Origin: Tigriopus japonicus
Lineage: Eukaryota > Arthropoda > Copepoda > Harpacticoida > Harpacticidae
Length of the DNA stretch: 64,000 nucleotides
Assembly: GCA_010645155.1 (NCBI GenBank)
Contig: CM021321.1
Span: 7,426,311 to 7,490,310 of the forward strand
Reading direction: 5' to 3'
Under the pieces are notes generated by a model that did not search any database, was not told where the DNA came from, and saw nothing but the letters and a program-made list of their open reading frames with translations. Made by a program: the position numbers and the translations under genes. Position 1 is the first letter of the stretch, and the number at the start of each line of letters is the position of its first letter. This document shows positions 32,701 through 45,400 of this stretch, one piece after another.

Positions 32701-35700
32701 TCTCGGATTCTGAATGGCATACACACATGCACACACACCCATTTGAAAATGTCAAGTTGGCATTTTTCCTACTCGAGATATTGGAAAAAGGGACCACGTG
32801 AAGGAAGCAAGGAATGGAGGAACGACTGGAACACTAAGGGGAAAGAAAGCACCAACGTCGTGAAATGAGGGGAACTCGAGACTCGTTTTGTACGTACACA
32901 CCAACCAAATGAGACAAGGGGAATATTGTCAAAAACCAATCAAGGTAATGGCTCTAGAGAGAGAAGCGAAACAAGCGTGGAGGCGGCGAACGAAGCCTTG
33001 GCTTCAGTCAATTCCCAATAGGACACTCTCAAGGACGAACCAAAAAAAGTCTCCAAATTTCAGATTGCGCTGTCGCTCACCTGTTCAAGATTCCATTCCA
33101 GTTTTTGACTGTTTTCAACCATTCAAACCTGGTTTCGAGGCATTGAGTTTTCTTTGATGGAACTGGTTTCTTCAGGCTCGGTTATTTTCCAGGCCTTCCC
33201 CATCTACCTTTTATGAATAAGTCAAGAAGCCTTTGGTGTTCCATCAAAAGTGAAATCACCCTGCAACATGTATCATGTGCCAACCAAACAGAGCGTATCC
33301 AAAGTCGTTCGAAACTACTATTTGGTGCCAGATCCTGCTAGCTGAATGCTTATCCAAATGGTCCATGGAATCTCGTCTAGACGGCCTTTATCTTCAAGGC
33401 AGATCCACCTTCATATCCTGGCCACCACGCTCTTAAAAAAAGTAATGGTCCCTCAACCTGAGTTGAGTACTGGAGGAATATCTGGTACTGAGTGAGGTCC
33501 AAGAACTTTCAAGTTGAAGGATGTCACAGGGTGATGCCCTTACAACACCCAAAAAAAGTTTAGCGTCCATTGGATTCTTAGAGAAGTCACCCTCGTACAG
33601 TTTCAGTCAAACCAGAGCAGGAAATGGACGTTGGAACTCGGGCGGGAAATGTGGCCCTTCCATTGGATCATGATTTCCAAGAGAGAGAATGGAACACAAG
33701 AAAGGTTGGATAGTTTATAGATAACCAAAGCCAATACTGGATGAACCTGGTTTAAGCTTACCAAAAGGGAGCAATGAGGGGGAAGCATGCTCAACGAACC
33801 CGAGAAAACAGCTTCCGTTAGTATTTATTCCCCTGGTAGAAGAAAATCGCAATTCTAAGCAGGAACTAGAAACACACCGCATTCACCGGTGGGAGTAGCG
33901 TACTTACCCACCATAGTTATTTTCGCAACCTAATGAGGTCAATAGTTTTTTCCGTGGGAAAAGGCAATATTCCAGAGAAATTAATGCATCAGGCATTTGG
34001 ATCATCAACTGAAAAGGAACGTACGTTGCTTCACCTGACATTGACAAGTGCCGACCTCGTAACAAAACGAGAAAACATCACCACAGACACCACATATGCC
34101 ATTCAGCTGCAATAGAAGCTTTTTGGCATGGGTCACGTCAGTCCATTATCAAGCCTCATGGTCATCATCCGGTGGCGTTGCCATGTTTGAGCATTTCCAG
34201 TTCATGCGCGTGCTTTCCTTCAGATTTGCTTGTCTTCGCCTGACCTCGTCTCTCTTTTTCGAGCGAGCGAACGAGCCAATCTGGTCCAATCTGAAGGAAG
34301 AAGGGCCACCTTTTATTCTCGTCATCCCGTTTGAGTTTCCATCCAGAGTTGGCTTATTCATCTGGCAAGGGGCGCCACCAGAATCTGGGGGAATGATATC
34401 AATAAGGAAATGAGGCAAAATTGAATCACTGACCCAAGGCGACTGGCAAGGCACAGAGAGAGAGAGCCACTTGGAGCATCCTCCAGGGAAATGGCCACAA
34501 GCGGAAGTGTTAAAGAGGGCTCTCGCCGATAGTCGGTTCCACACGAAGAAAAGATGGAACAGAGGAAAAGGTCGAAAACTCGAGACTCCCGTCCCGCTGA
34601 AAATCTGGGTCATTTCCATTCCCAATGATCTTGGACGACCGTGGATTGCTCTTCATCCGTGGATCTTCAATGGGAGCCGACTTATCCCAGGGCTAGTGAG
34701 CCTCCTAGCTAGGTAACGGGATCTTACTCGTTTTTACTACTACTACTAAAAGGTACCTGCCGTGGAACAGTATTGCAAGGTAGATTAACCTAATCCAAGA
34801 CTAGTCCCTTCTTATGCCTCCTCTAAATAAAGGGGGAAGATTCAGACTTACTCTGTGGAATATCCAAGCGAAAACCTTCCAGTTCTCCATCGCATTCCAA
34901 AGACAGAACTTGGCTCACCTTGCCGGAATCATCCTACCCTTAAACTCCCTGTTATTGTTTTGATCTCATGCCAAGAAAGATAAATTATGTGACAATTTGA
35001 TGATAGAGACCAATTTGATAGCCCGAGGATGCGAAACGTCGACGAGGCTTCTGGAGGGTGGATGGTTGGTTGGACAAGATCTTGCTGGAGGGCGAATGAA
35101 CAAAAAGAGAATCTAAAAGCGAGAGGGAGAATAAGATAGAGGACCAGAAAAAGAGAGGGAGGATGGAAGGGAGGGAGAGAGAGAGAGAGAGGGAGGGAGA
35201 TGGGAAGAGATGGCGAGGTTGGTGGCAAAATTACGTTATAGTGATGGAGAATGTTAATAATCCCCCATGGACCGAGGACGTGCATATCGTGGCGAAAACA
35301 GATCCATCAGAAAGGCCATCTCTGGACATTAATAACTACCCCCAGAACACGATGATTATGATTATTTTACATTTGTTCAATGGCCGATCGAGGGGAGTGA
35401 GGAGCGCCATTGCAAAGTACATTTCTCTTAGTTTATGCACTCGAGATTCCCCAACTTTGCTCTAGAGGACGCTAAGAGAGTAGCTGAGTTGTTCATCATT
35501 TCAACTCGAGTCCAAGATCTCCTAGGATGACATGGACAATCCTCGATTCTCACAAGCGACTTAACTATCAGAGACCCTGGTAGGAAGTAGGAACCTTCAA
35601 CATCACTGAGATCCAAATAAGAGAGAGAGAGAGAGAGAAGGGGATGGATGCTTCTGTTCCTTTAGGGTATCTTTTCTTTCTCTTGTCAACCATAGGAAAC

Positions 35701-37477
35701 AATTTAGGTCAAGATGAGAAAAACTTATGTCAAGCGAGGCAAAAGAAATCCACCAAAAAATGGATATTCTTGGAACAGAACATACTAATGCCACTCTAGC
35801 ACCCACCTCGAAATGGTTGACTGAGATTGGAAGTGATGAGTAAGCGATTCTTGAGATCACAGACACGTCAGGAGAACTCGTCGTCCCTCAAGATGGATTC
35901 GGAGCCATGACGCTCTAATATTCGTCGGTGGAACGACAAAGACCTGGAAACCCTGGTTCAGACAAATATTAGGTTAGAGCTCTTAAATCGACTCTTTGGG
36001 GGGCTGGCTAAAGTGCCATGAAAAGTCTCTCTCTTCGCTTTTCTCAAGGACACGGGGAAAAAACGTATATATATGAAGACAAATGGAGCTAAAAAGTGAG
36101 CTCCAAATGAACCTATTTTTAGCTATTCTTGAGAGTGGATGGAAAGATATCCTCAAACAAAGAGAAAGAAAAGCAGGTGTAGAATTTCGGTTTTGTCGAG
36201 AAAACTTCTACCTCATTGCGTCCTTTGTGGGCAATCTGATTAAATTATGTCTCCCCAGCGAACTCAGTTCTTGTCCTCATTCGTTCGCCTTTTAAGCCAC
36301 ACTCCTCATTTCATTTTTCGCAACGAAAAAGGTAAATTCTGCCAGCTCAGACATTAATTATGGGCATTCAAGGGCTCTCATTGATGAAGTCGAGATCTGA
36401 AATTCTCTTTGAGGAGCATGAAGGAGCATTAAGCCGTCGCAACCAACTACAGTACATAATTTACCAAGTGGGTTTCTCGTCCCCTAAACACGAGTTGTTA
36501 TGCCTACTGATGAATTGTCGTCGAGGCAATGTAATTTCGCGTTTTATGACCAAAATGGGACATGAATGGAAGGGAAAAGAGGGAGAGAAAGAAAGATGGA
36601 AAACGATAGGAAGTGCTGCACGAGGGTAGTTGCGAGATATATAACTAGATCTGCTAACAAATGCAGAGATGCAAACATCCATTTATCTCTCCTGACAGAG
36701 GGGACACACGTCATGATGACACTGGCAAATCTATCAGGTTCCAATTATTTTATGGAACCTACTTCCAATTATATCTTTTTCTGCAACTCGTGGGCGTGGC
36801 TCGTTTGTTTTGCTTCATTCCATTAGATAATGTGAATGGCAAATTTGACGGCATTCAAAATATTCCGAGTGACATCCAAAAATGACCCATTTGTTCAAAA
36901 CTCTGTGGTGAGACGAAAATAACGCTCGGACATTTTGCAACGTGATGAGAAAAGGCTTTTAAATAATGATCATTCGAACAAAATTTTCATGTATGTACTT
37001 GTCCAGTTTCATGATTACATTTCATGGAAATTTCCTGGCAGATTTGGATTCTTTGTACTTATTTTTCCTAGATTGACACTTTCAATAGGTCGCATGCTAA
37101 CTGCAATTAACATTAGGGCAGTTGTAACGAAAGTCATTTGAACGAAATTACTACTATTCGTTCTTTGTTTTCACAAAAGTAGCTGTTATTGCATTGAAAC
37201 CAATTGGAAAATATATATGTAACGACCTAAAAACTCAAGAAGTACTCACTACCACCTTTAAACGCTTAAACTGTGAACTTTGTTCCTTGGATTGTTCCGC
37301 ATGATTATTTGGTTTAGCACAATTAACATGCAACCTACTAAAACCATGAATAGAAAGGGTAACAAATAAACAACGATCATCTACCGCTCTTTTTGGCTTC
37401 TGAAAGAGAGATATTTTCATAAGAAGACCCCCTAACCCTTATGAGGTAATGAGGACTATACATCCCAAGAAGACTGT
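29735..37477. other. Long stretch without recognised genes or transposons
   Basis: Nothing identifiable as protein-coding. Contains GA-rich simple repeats (35,162-35,200 and 35,620-35,640). The 158-codon minus frame at 34,149-34,625 has no domain I recognise. Confidence 0.35.
35162..35200. repeat. GA/GGGA-rich simple repeat
   Basis: Purine-only GAGAGAGA and GGAGGGAG run. A second GA run lies at about 35,620-35,640. Confidence 0.85.
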
Positions 37478-37485
37478 ATTATTAC

Positions 37486-37872
37486 TAGGGCTCGGGTAAA
37501 GTTGCCTTTTTGGCCTAAAGTTACAATTTTTTTGTCAAAAGTTGCAATCAGTTCGACGAAAGTTGCTATTTTCTGGCCAAAAATGTACTTTTTTGACATC
37601 AAAAATATCAGATTTGGCCATGTTTGTAATTTTAAGTTTGTTTTTTGCTTAAACTTTTTGGCTTCATTAAGAACACAGTTATGCTTTGCAAAAATTATTC
37701 TAAAGTCCTGCAAAATATATGATTCGAACAGTTATCCGCAAGGTTTAGGTGATCGCGACAAAAAATAATGCAAAAAGTTGCTGTTTGTTGTGAAAAAAAA
37801 TCGAAGTGTTGCTAAATTTGACTAAACCGGCCAAAAGTTGCAACTGCATTCTACAACTTTGTCCGAGCCCTA
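37486..37872. mobile_element. hAT-like MITE, family IV (TAGGGCTCGG ends)
   Basis: 387 bp. Terminal inverted repeats TAGGGCTCGG are perfect over 10 bp. Flanks are ATTATTAC (37,478-37,485) and ATTTATTAC (37,873-37,881), an 8-bp TSD with a one-base insertion on one side. AAAGTTGC and its variants recur at least four times near the left end and three times near the right, again a subterminal array. It is the only transposon I see in the 23-60 kb interval. Confidence 0.85.
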
Positions 37873-38969
37873 ATTTATTACCTTCTGTTTCAGTACCGTG
37901 GCTCGTGAAAGAGGCAAGAACCAACTAAAGCTTAATTAAATTTCTGTAAACTCTTTCTTTATGAAAAAACGAGAAACAATGCTAGGTGGTATTCTTTGTG
38001 CATTCTTTAGCACTAGAGATCTCTGCAAGCGTTGCCGTTCTGAGAAGAAGGTAGTGAAAAAATTCAAAATTTGGGTCCCACAAGGATCGCCTTTCAAAAG
38101 GATGAGTGGAATTGACTGGGGAGAATGGGGGAAATGATTTCAAAAGAGAGCAGCTAGCTTCTTCATCTCGGGAACTCGTCGCTCACTCACTTTCTTTTTT
38201 TCACCGGCCTTTGGCCTTTGCTTAGAATCTCGACAACGATGATGGTGATGACCTCTTTTCTTCACATTTGGGATCAATGGGCCAGAACGAGCCACTAAGA
38301 AGGGAGAAAAAAGTTCCATTTCTGATTTGGTGAGAGGACAGTTCTTTTTTCTCTCTATGAGGTGCATCCGAGATTTACGTTCCACAAAGATTAACATCTT
38401 GTCACGTTCGAATTAAGAAACTTTATGCTCGGGAATACATTGGGGGCACTTCAGTCAGGTGGCAGGTTATTAGTTTTTAAATTGACGAATCTGTCCACAA
38501 CATAGTTCAGATCAAGACTAGTCCCGTTTTGAATAACATTGAATGATGTTTTAAAAAATCCTTCAGATTGTGCCTTGTAAAAAGTCACTTTATGCTCAAG
38601 TGTATAAAAAGTATGGAGACAAGGAGGAGCAAAAAAGTTGAGCAAGGAGACTAACCAATAGAATCATCATGTTAGCCTTATTTTAGAATGAAGGTTACCA
38701 ACTGTCTAAGCAGATGGTCATGTCCAAGAATCGTGAGTGTCAACATAACCTAGACAGAATTGTTCCACACTTCTTCTTTTCTCATGACCAACTTGGCCAA
38801 AGAGTCCATTGACAAATAACAAGTCTCAAAGAATTTCCCACGAGACCATCGCACATCAAAGAATGAATGCATTGTTGCATACACAAAAGCAAGCATTGGG
38901 TCCAGTGGGTCATCGGTCCCAACCAGGTGGTTGGCTATTTTGGTCCTGCTTTACTATTATTTCCATGAC

Positions 38970-39007
38970 CACTCACTCACTCACTCACTCACTCACTCAC
39001 TCACTCA
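38970..39007. repeat. (ACTC)n microsatellite
   Basis: About nine uninterrupted ACTC units. Confidence 0.95.
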
Positions 39008-39570
39008 ATTCTTTAGGGAACGAGTGCCATATTGTAGTCTCAACAAAAGCAGTTGCCTTGGCCTTGGCAATGTGCAGGTCTGTGTGGTTTGGTAAGCAAA
39101 GGCCCTTTTTCCAGGCAACATCGACCACGAAAACAACTAGGCCCAGTTCTTGGATTCATATTACCGTGAAATAACATGGCAGCACCCATTGCTTTGAGTG
39201 GTGTGTTGTCAATATTTGGAAGGAACCAAAGGCTTTCAATCTGTCCGGCCTTTGACAGACACTGATCTTGATGGGCATTCCGACTTCTTATGGCAAAGAT
39301 CAAAGCAAGTCCATCGTTGCTCTTTCGCCTCTCAGTGCTTACTCATTGGTCACAGAACAATGAAAGAGAACGGGTCTACGAAGAGAAAAAAGGCCTTGAA
39401 TGGGATCGCCCTCATTAACGCGTTCACACGGGTGAGTCGAGAAATCTCGGATCTCCCAATTTCCCCGATGTTGGAAATGAGAAATGAAGAGCAGTCAGGT
39501 TCGCTTTGACCTTGCGAGCTGGAACATCCTAAAAAGCGATTCTAGGCCGCGAAATGGAGCTAGCTCGTAG

Positions 39571-39606
39571 CATCCATCCATCCATCTATCCACCCGTCCA
39601 TCCATT
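39571..39606. repeat. (ATCC)n microsatellite, interrupted
   Basis: CATCCATCCATCCATC followed by imperfect units. A second ATCC array lies at 40,079-40,100. Confidence 0.9.
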
Positions 39607-42427
39607 TTGCCCTTGGTGTGGCCTTCACCTTTTCTTCGTTCAGCCTTCTTGTCCGATTATCTTATCAATTTCCAAGCCAGACGAAAGGAGAGCAAGTTAG
39701 GCACAAATCCAATCCAATCTGGCTCGCCCAATTTTTACCCTCACTTTTTGGGAGAAGAAAAGGGTCGGTTGGGCCCTGGACCTTTCCACACTGTTGCTTC
39801 TGGCCTTTGCATACCACTTTTGCAAGACGAGTTAAAGTGTGAAGGAATGAATGGCTCTAGTTTAAGGCCATCCCGATGGGGACGAAGAGGTCCTGAAGTC
39901 TGACATGAAAGGCTGTTCCTCTCCTTCTCACTACCGTTCTTGGACTTTGAAGCTCTGGGCTCTTTTTCTCTATCCCTTGTAAGACCAGAGGAAAAGGCGA
40001 TAAAAGTGCTTGAAGGCTTTCGCGAACAATGAACATTGACGGTCTTGATCAAACATGGTATATGGCCCTTTTCGCCCACCATCCATCCATCCATCCATCC
40101 GTTTGTCCGCATCTAACGCTTCAAAACACAAGAACTTGATCCGATCTCGAGCTAATCTAAAATATGAAAGTCAATGGGAACACTCGCTTCTCCGCTTGGC
40201 ACACCTCACGAACTGTTGCCCAACTTCGTGGAAAGGGTTTGGTCGACCATCTTCGGTGAAAACTTGTGAACTTGTGTCCTAACTTGTTCCAATGGGCCTG
40301 GTTCAGTGAGTGAGTGAGGAGGACCCAAAAAGAGGAGTTGGAAGCTGGCACAACAACACAAGGAGTCTTCTGTTGGAGGTAGGTGTGGGCGGGGGGTCCG
40401 CCCAATATGTGGTTTGCTTCGCTTGACAAGGCCATTACACCACAGGAGGCCCAACTGGCAAGACAAACTGCGGTCTAAATGGTTGAGATGGCCAAATTAA
40501 CCAAGTTCGCCTTCTCGAGTTGCTCTCGCTCTGCTCGAGCATATAACTTCATTGGAAAACTTTTGGCTCCGAATGAAGGATCCATTGGGAAGACCACATT
40601 AATGGACCAATTAATGTGACGTAATTATCACTTAATTCCTAAAGTCATCGGCCCAAAATAGGACCAGGTGCCGATGTTTTCCGTTAATGAGTTAGAGGGG
40701 GGGGGACCCTTTTAGGATCAATACCAAACACTCTTTTCCGGATGAAGGCTCCATTCGTGAAAAAGTAATGGCACCATTTCCACTATTTCAAGACCACTCC
40801 TCCAAGTGATTAGGACTCTGATAGCTTCGTATTTGAGCATGAAGGCTCCACTTTTATCTTAAGAGTGCTCTATCCAGTGTAAACAAGAGGGTTTTTTTCA
40901 ACTGACTGAAAATCTCACGAGAAAGCTCATTCATTCTGAACATGGTTTCGGTGGAAGTGCTCCAATGATCACGTCAATGACAACAAGTTCTTTCGAAATG
41001 TCATTTTAGAAACCTTCGGTTTACATTAGGATCCAAAAACTCGAAACCGAATCTGCCATTGAAATCGGAGTAGATTTTCGGCATAGTTTTGCTAGTGCAG
41101 AAAGAACACTTGGTGTGATTTTTCTCGCAAACATCTTGGAAAAAGCTTGGGAAAGTGAGTTGGGCTAAAGCGTGAAAGAAAATGGGAGGTGAAACAACAG
41201 AACCTTGAGAGTAGGGAAAAAAGTAAGTAGGCGCAAGTTCTCGTTCCCGGCTAAAATACCGTCTAGGGCAGATTTCATTTCTTGCAGCCATATTTTCATC
41301 ATCCACGACAATAAGATTAACGTGGCTTGGGTCCCCTTTTCCCGGTCTTTTTCCTTGCCCCTATGCACAACTCACTCTCGAGGAGAATCTGGTGCCCGAT
41401 TTCAGTCCGGATGAGAATGGTTTAATAACCCCAAGACAATGGTAGGCTTCATGGTGGTGGCCCTGGGACTGTGGGATCTTTCCTCCTCAGAACAATGTAG
41501 GCACAGCCAAATGAACCATCAAAATGTAATGTTCAAAAGACCCCCCTACGCCCTTTGTGTCCCATCCAAGATCATTTACGAACCATCTCAGACAGAGTAG
41601 GCCTTCATAAAACCATCTCAGAGATCAAAGAAAACCATCTTGATGATGATCATCTTCGCCATGGTCATAGTCACTCAGAGAGAGAAAGAAAAGAGAGATA
41701 ATAGTCTAACGAGCAATAGGGACAGCCGTGACATCAGACCCCATGAAGAATGCAGTGGAAACACACTCATACACAAACCTAACCCAAGAACAACCAACAA
41801 TGGGACCGCACGTTGTGCCAGACCATCTTTGCAATGTATTGACAAATCCTTCTATCTTCTTCTTTGGAGGACACGATTCTCGGATACTCAAGATCCGCAT
41901 GAATGGGTAAGGAAAACTCTCACCATCTTTTAGAGTACAGATTTTGGACCACAGAACATCCCCGGCAATGAGCAATTGTTCCAAATATATCGAGGCAATC
42001 CCAATTTGAATGAACGTCATCCGTGATCGGCGGAACGGTTCAGTGGTTAGAACGGAGAACCCCGGGTTGGATGGAATGGCCACCAATGATCTCTGCCAAA
42101 TGGCTAATTCATTGGCATAATGATGTCTTGGCCGTGGTCTCAATGGAGGATCAATTCAGCACACATTTTTCCCATTTGCCAAAAAACACAAGCAAGCACC
42201 ACTACCACGAAGGAGAAAGAGCGAGAGAGTCCCACGAGTCCACGTGGTGAGTTGGAACATTGGCACCTTCACGTTCATTCAAGTAGGTACCCTAAAGATT
42301 TGAGACTGAACTCGGGAGTGTGCCCGAGATTTCTTTTCTGAAGAGCCACGACCATGAAGTTATTTTGGGGACACATCCATCTCGTTTTGGGTCTCATTTG
42401 GGAGATAGAAGGGAAGGAGTTTCGCTC

Positions 42428-42460
42428 TCACTCTCTCTCTCTCTCTTTCTCTCTCGTTTC
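42428..42460. repeat. (CT)n microsatellite
   Basis: Pyrimidine-only run CTCTCACTCTCTCTCTCTCT with one TTT interruption. Confidence 0.9.
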
Positions 42461-45400
42461 TGATGACGAGAAGAAGAGACTGCCTCATTAAGATTTCACT
42501 TTGAAGTGGTGAAGCCCGAAAAAAGTTGGGCGGACAACTTCTATTTGGATCTCTTGCCGACTGAGTGATCTGCTAAGGGGACAACATCCGGGGGAATAAA
42601 ATAGTTTGGAATGGAACATGGCGGAAAGAAAAAGGGAGATTATTATGACGACTACGACGAATAAGAATGCTGAAGAACTGGAACGTACGCACTGTACAAC
42701 AACCAACCACTCACAATATTTTCTCCCTAACAGCTTGTGGCATCGAAATTTCACAGTTCGTTGGCCAAACTACTAATTTATGGGTAAAAGCAAGGTTATT
42801 CGCTTCGACTGTTCTTGCTCTCTCGTTCAGTATTAGGTGGAAGGAAAATGGTCAGAAACATCTAGTATGTACAACTGTTCCTGGAGGAAGACCTCCATAA
42901 ATCAAAACACATATCATTATCCTTGGTTCTTCTCGAGGCCCAAGTGTGCTTCAAGGAGGATACACGTCCACAATGAGAGCTTTGGCCAGGGCCTCGCCAC
43001 AAAAGAGCATGTCCCGTAAAAAGATTAATTTTGTTGGACCATTAATAAATCATTGGAATCTTGATCTGCCCTTTCCTCGCGGTCGCCATCAGTACCTTCA
43101 TTGACAGAAAAAAGAAACCAAGCCAAGCAAGACATACGGCACAACCATCTTGAGCAGAGGCTTGAGAACATGATGGCAAACCTTGCTTGACCGCTCTCAC
43201 TTTGAAGAATCATTCGGATCTACCTCGTATTTGGAGCCTCTTGGTTGTGATTACCCTTGGTGAGTAAGCAGTTGGCAATGATGAGATATAACCTAATTCC
43301 CAAGGTTCCCCAGGGACCACGAATTAGGCCAAAATTTGCAGGCCCCTCGTTTCATCTCGAGAGGAGCCAAAAGTTCCCAGAAAACAAGGTTGTTTTCACA
43401 TAAAATGCAGAAGCGGAACATAAATCCCCCGTCAATTTGGTCAGCAAAAAAGATCTCTTTTATTAGAGCTACAACTCAAAGTTCCACTTCAGACAGAGGC
43501 TGCCTCGTTCAGCAAAGCCTGTTTCCCGTGACAACGTTAACGGTTCCACTTCACTTGGTTTAGAGGCCAGATTCCAATAGGACTGGGAACTTACTGCAAC
43601 AATCCTTTGGGGACAAGGAATCAATTTCACACGCAAGATCTCTGTCCCTTGGGTAACAAAAACTGCTTTCGGCAACCTCTTTCACTACATCCTTGCTTCA
43701 CACATGTGTGTGTGTTGTTCCACAACTCAGAAGCTGAGAACTAAGCCATTAATTGCTCCACAACATGAATATGGAGTGTTGGAACAATCATAATGCGGCT
43801 GGGAATTATTCCGTCGTCAAAGCTAGTGGTTCGAAATTGGATCCGACGACCAAGTTGTTCCCTTTTCCATTTCCCCTAACTCTAAATAATGGTTAAGAAA
43901 GGCCAGTTCTTTGGAAAGTCTCGAACATCATTGGAACTGACGTGGAGTGGTGTCCAATCAAGGTTTTGCCACGGTCTATCTGACAGGTTTGGCGAGATCT
44001 TTTCTCGTTGGAGGGGAAAAATATTGCCTCAAATTGGGCTTACCATCTGCACGAGATTCGAACTTGCAATGGTGCCCCTTTGCTTTGGCTCGGACCTTGC
44101 CAACTCGGAGAGATAAGTCTCCCATGGGTTTTTGCTTTTCTGTTCATTAAAATCGATTCCATCCCAATTTAGAGAGATGAATCTTTATTCCTAGGAGAGT
44201 TTGCATTGGTCTGTTATACGAAAGTCATCTCGAGCCTCTCATCCTCATGAAGCTCCAAATATCTCGAAGGTCAGATTAACTTTCAAGACGATTGACCTTC
44301 CTTTCCTCTTCCCCTCAAAAAAACTAGACCCAATAACTCGAAAGCTATTTTGAGAATTTCTGAGAACAAATCGTCTGCAGATATCGGACGTTCCCTATCT
44401 TATTGTAACCCAGCTTTTTTCGTCTTCGTCTTCGTCATCATCGTGATCATCATCAATATCAGCAACACAAATCCCAAGGCCTTTTCTTCCTTTGAATGGA
44501 ACCTCCATCCGTACAACGTGCTCGGTTAGTTTCGAACGAAGGCTAATGTTCTTCTGACAGTTCCAAGAAGGACGCTCTTCGAGTTCTTATGTCTCACAGC
44601 TATTCAAGGTAAAAATGGGATCGATTAGCGATTGTGCTACTGATCCAATCCAATAGTTCCCCATTCCCCCTTTGGCGCCTTCCAGGGTTCCATGAATCAA
44701 TCAAGTAAATGGATTTCTCAAACTGTTCACCTCGTTTCCATCGCTCAGAAAACTCAAACTTGAACTTTGGAGTCTCCCCGAGAAGTTCACCAAGTAGCTC
44801 AAAACTCGTTGCAAAGTGTTCGATCCATGTTGGAGGAGGTAAAGTAGCCAATGGGGCAACCCTGCCAATGGATTGTGTCCGTTCAATCGTGGCTGGCTCA
44901 TTCAACCACCATTGGAATCATGTTCATCAACACTCAGATCAAGTGAAGGCCAACTGATCATGCGATCCTTCCCTGTGGTTCAAGATGATGGTTCTTGTCC
45001 AAAGTCCATCAAGTCTTGGTAACAATACCACTAGATGGATATACTGTACCAGAGTGAAGATCGAACATTCTGTCCTGGAACTCGACCTCGAGCCCATATC
45101 TTGTGTACACCCACTGACGAGGAATCGATAATCAACCCTTCTTCTTTTCGTTTTTTAGGTAAGATTCCTTGTCAATTGTCATTCATGGCCTTTGCCAAGT
45201 ACTCACTCTCCAAGGGTATCATGTTAAGTGAGCCTTGGCCACTCAGAGGACCCAAGTTGACAAGAGAGAAGGAGAGGGATTTTCGGCCTTCTCATATGGT
45301 TGATGCTCTTAAGAAGCGCGGAGGTTGCATTTGATTTGACATTTATTTGCGTAAATGGGTCAGTGTTCTCCGGGAAAATCGAGAATCGAGACGAAGGCTG

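Noticed and set aside
34149..34625. 158-codon minus-strand frame
   Set aside because: No domain, no repeat, and a competing open frame on the plus strand.
38970..40100. Short tetranucleotide arrays as a CRISPR-like array
   Set aside because: They are plain microsatellites without unique spacers, in a eukaryotic context.
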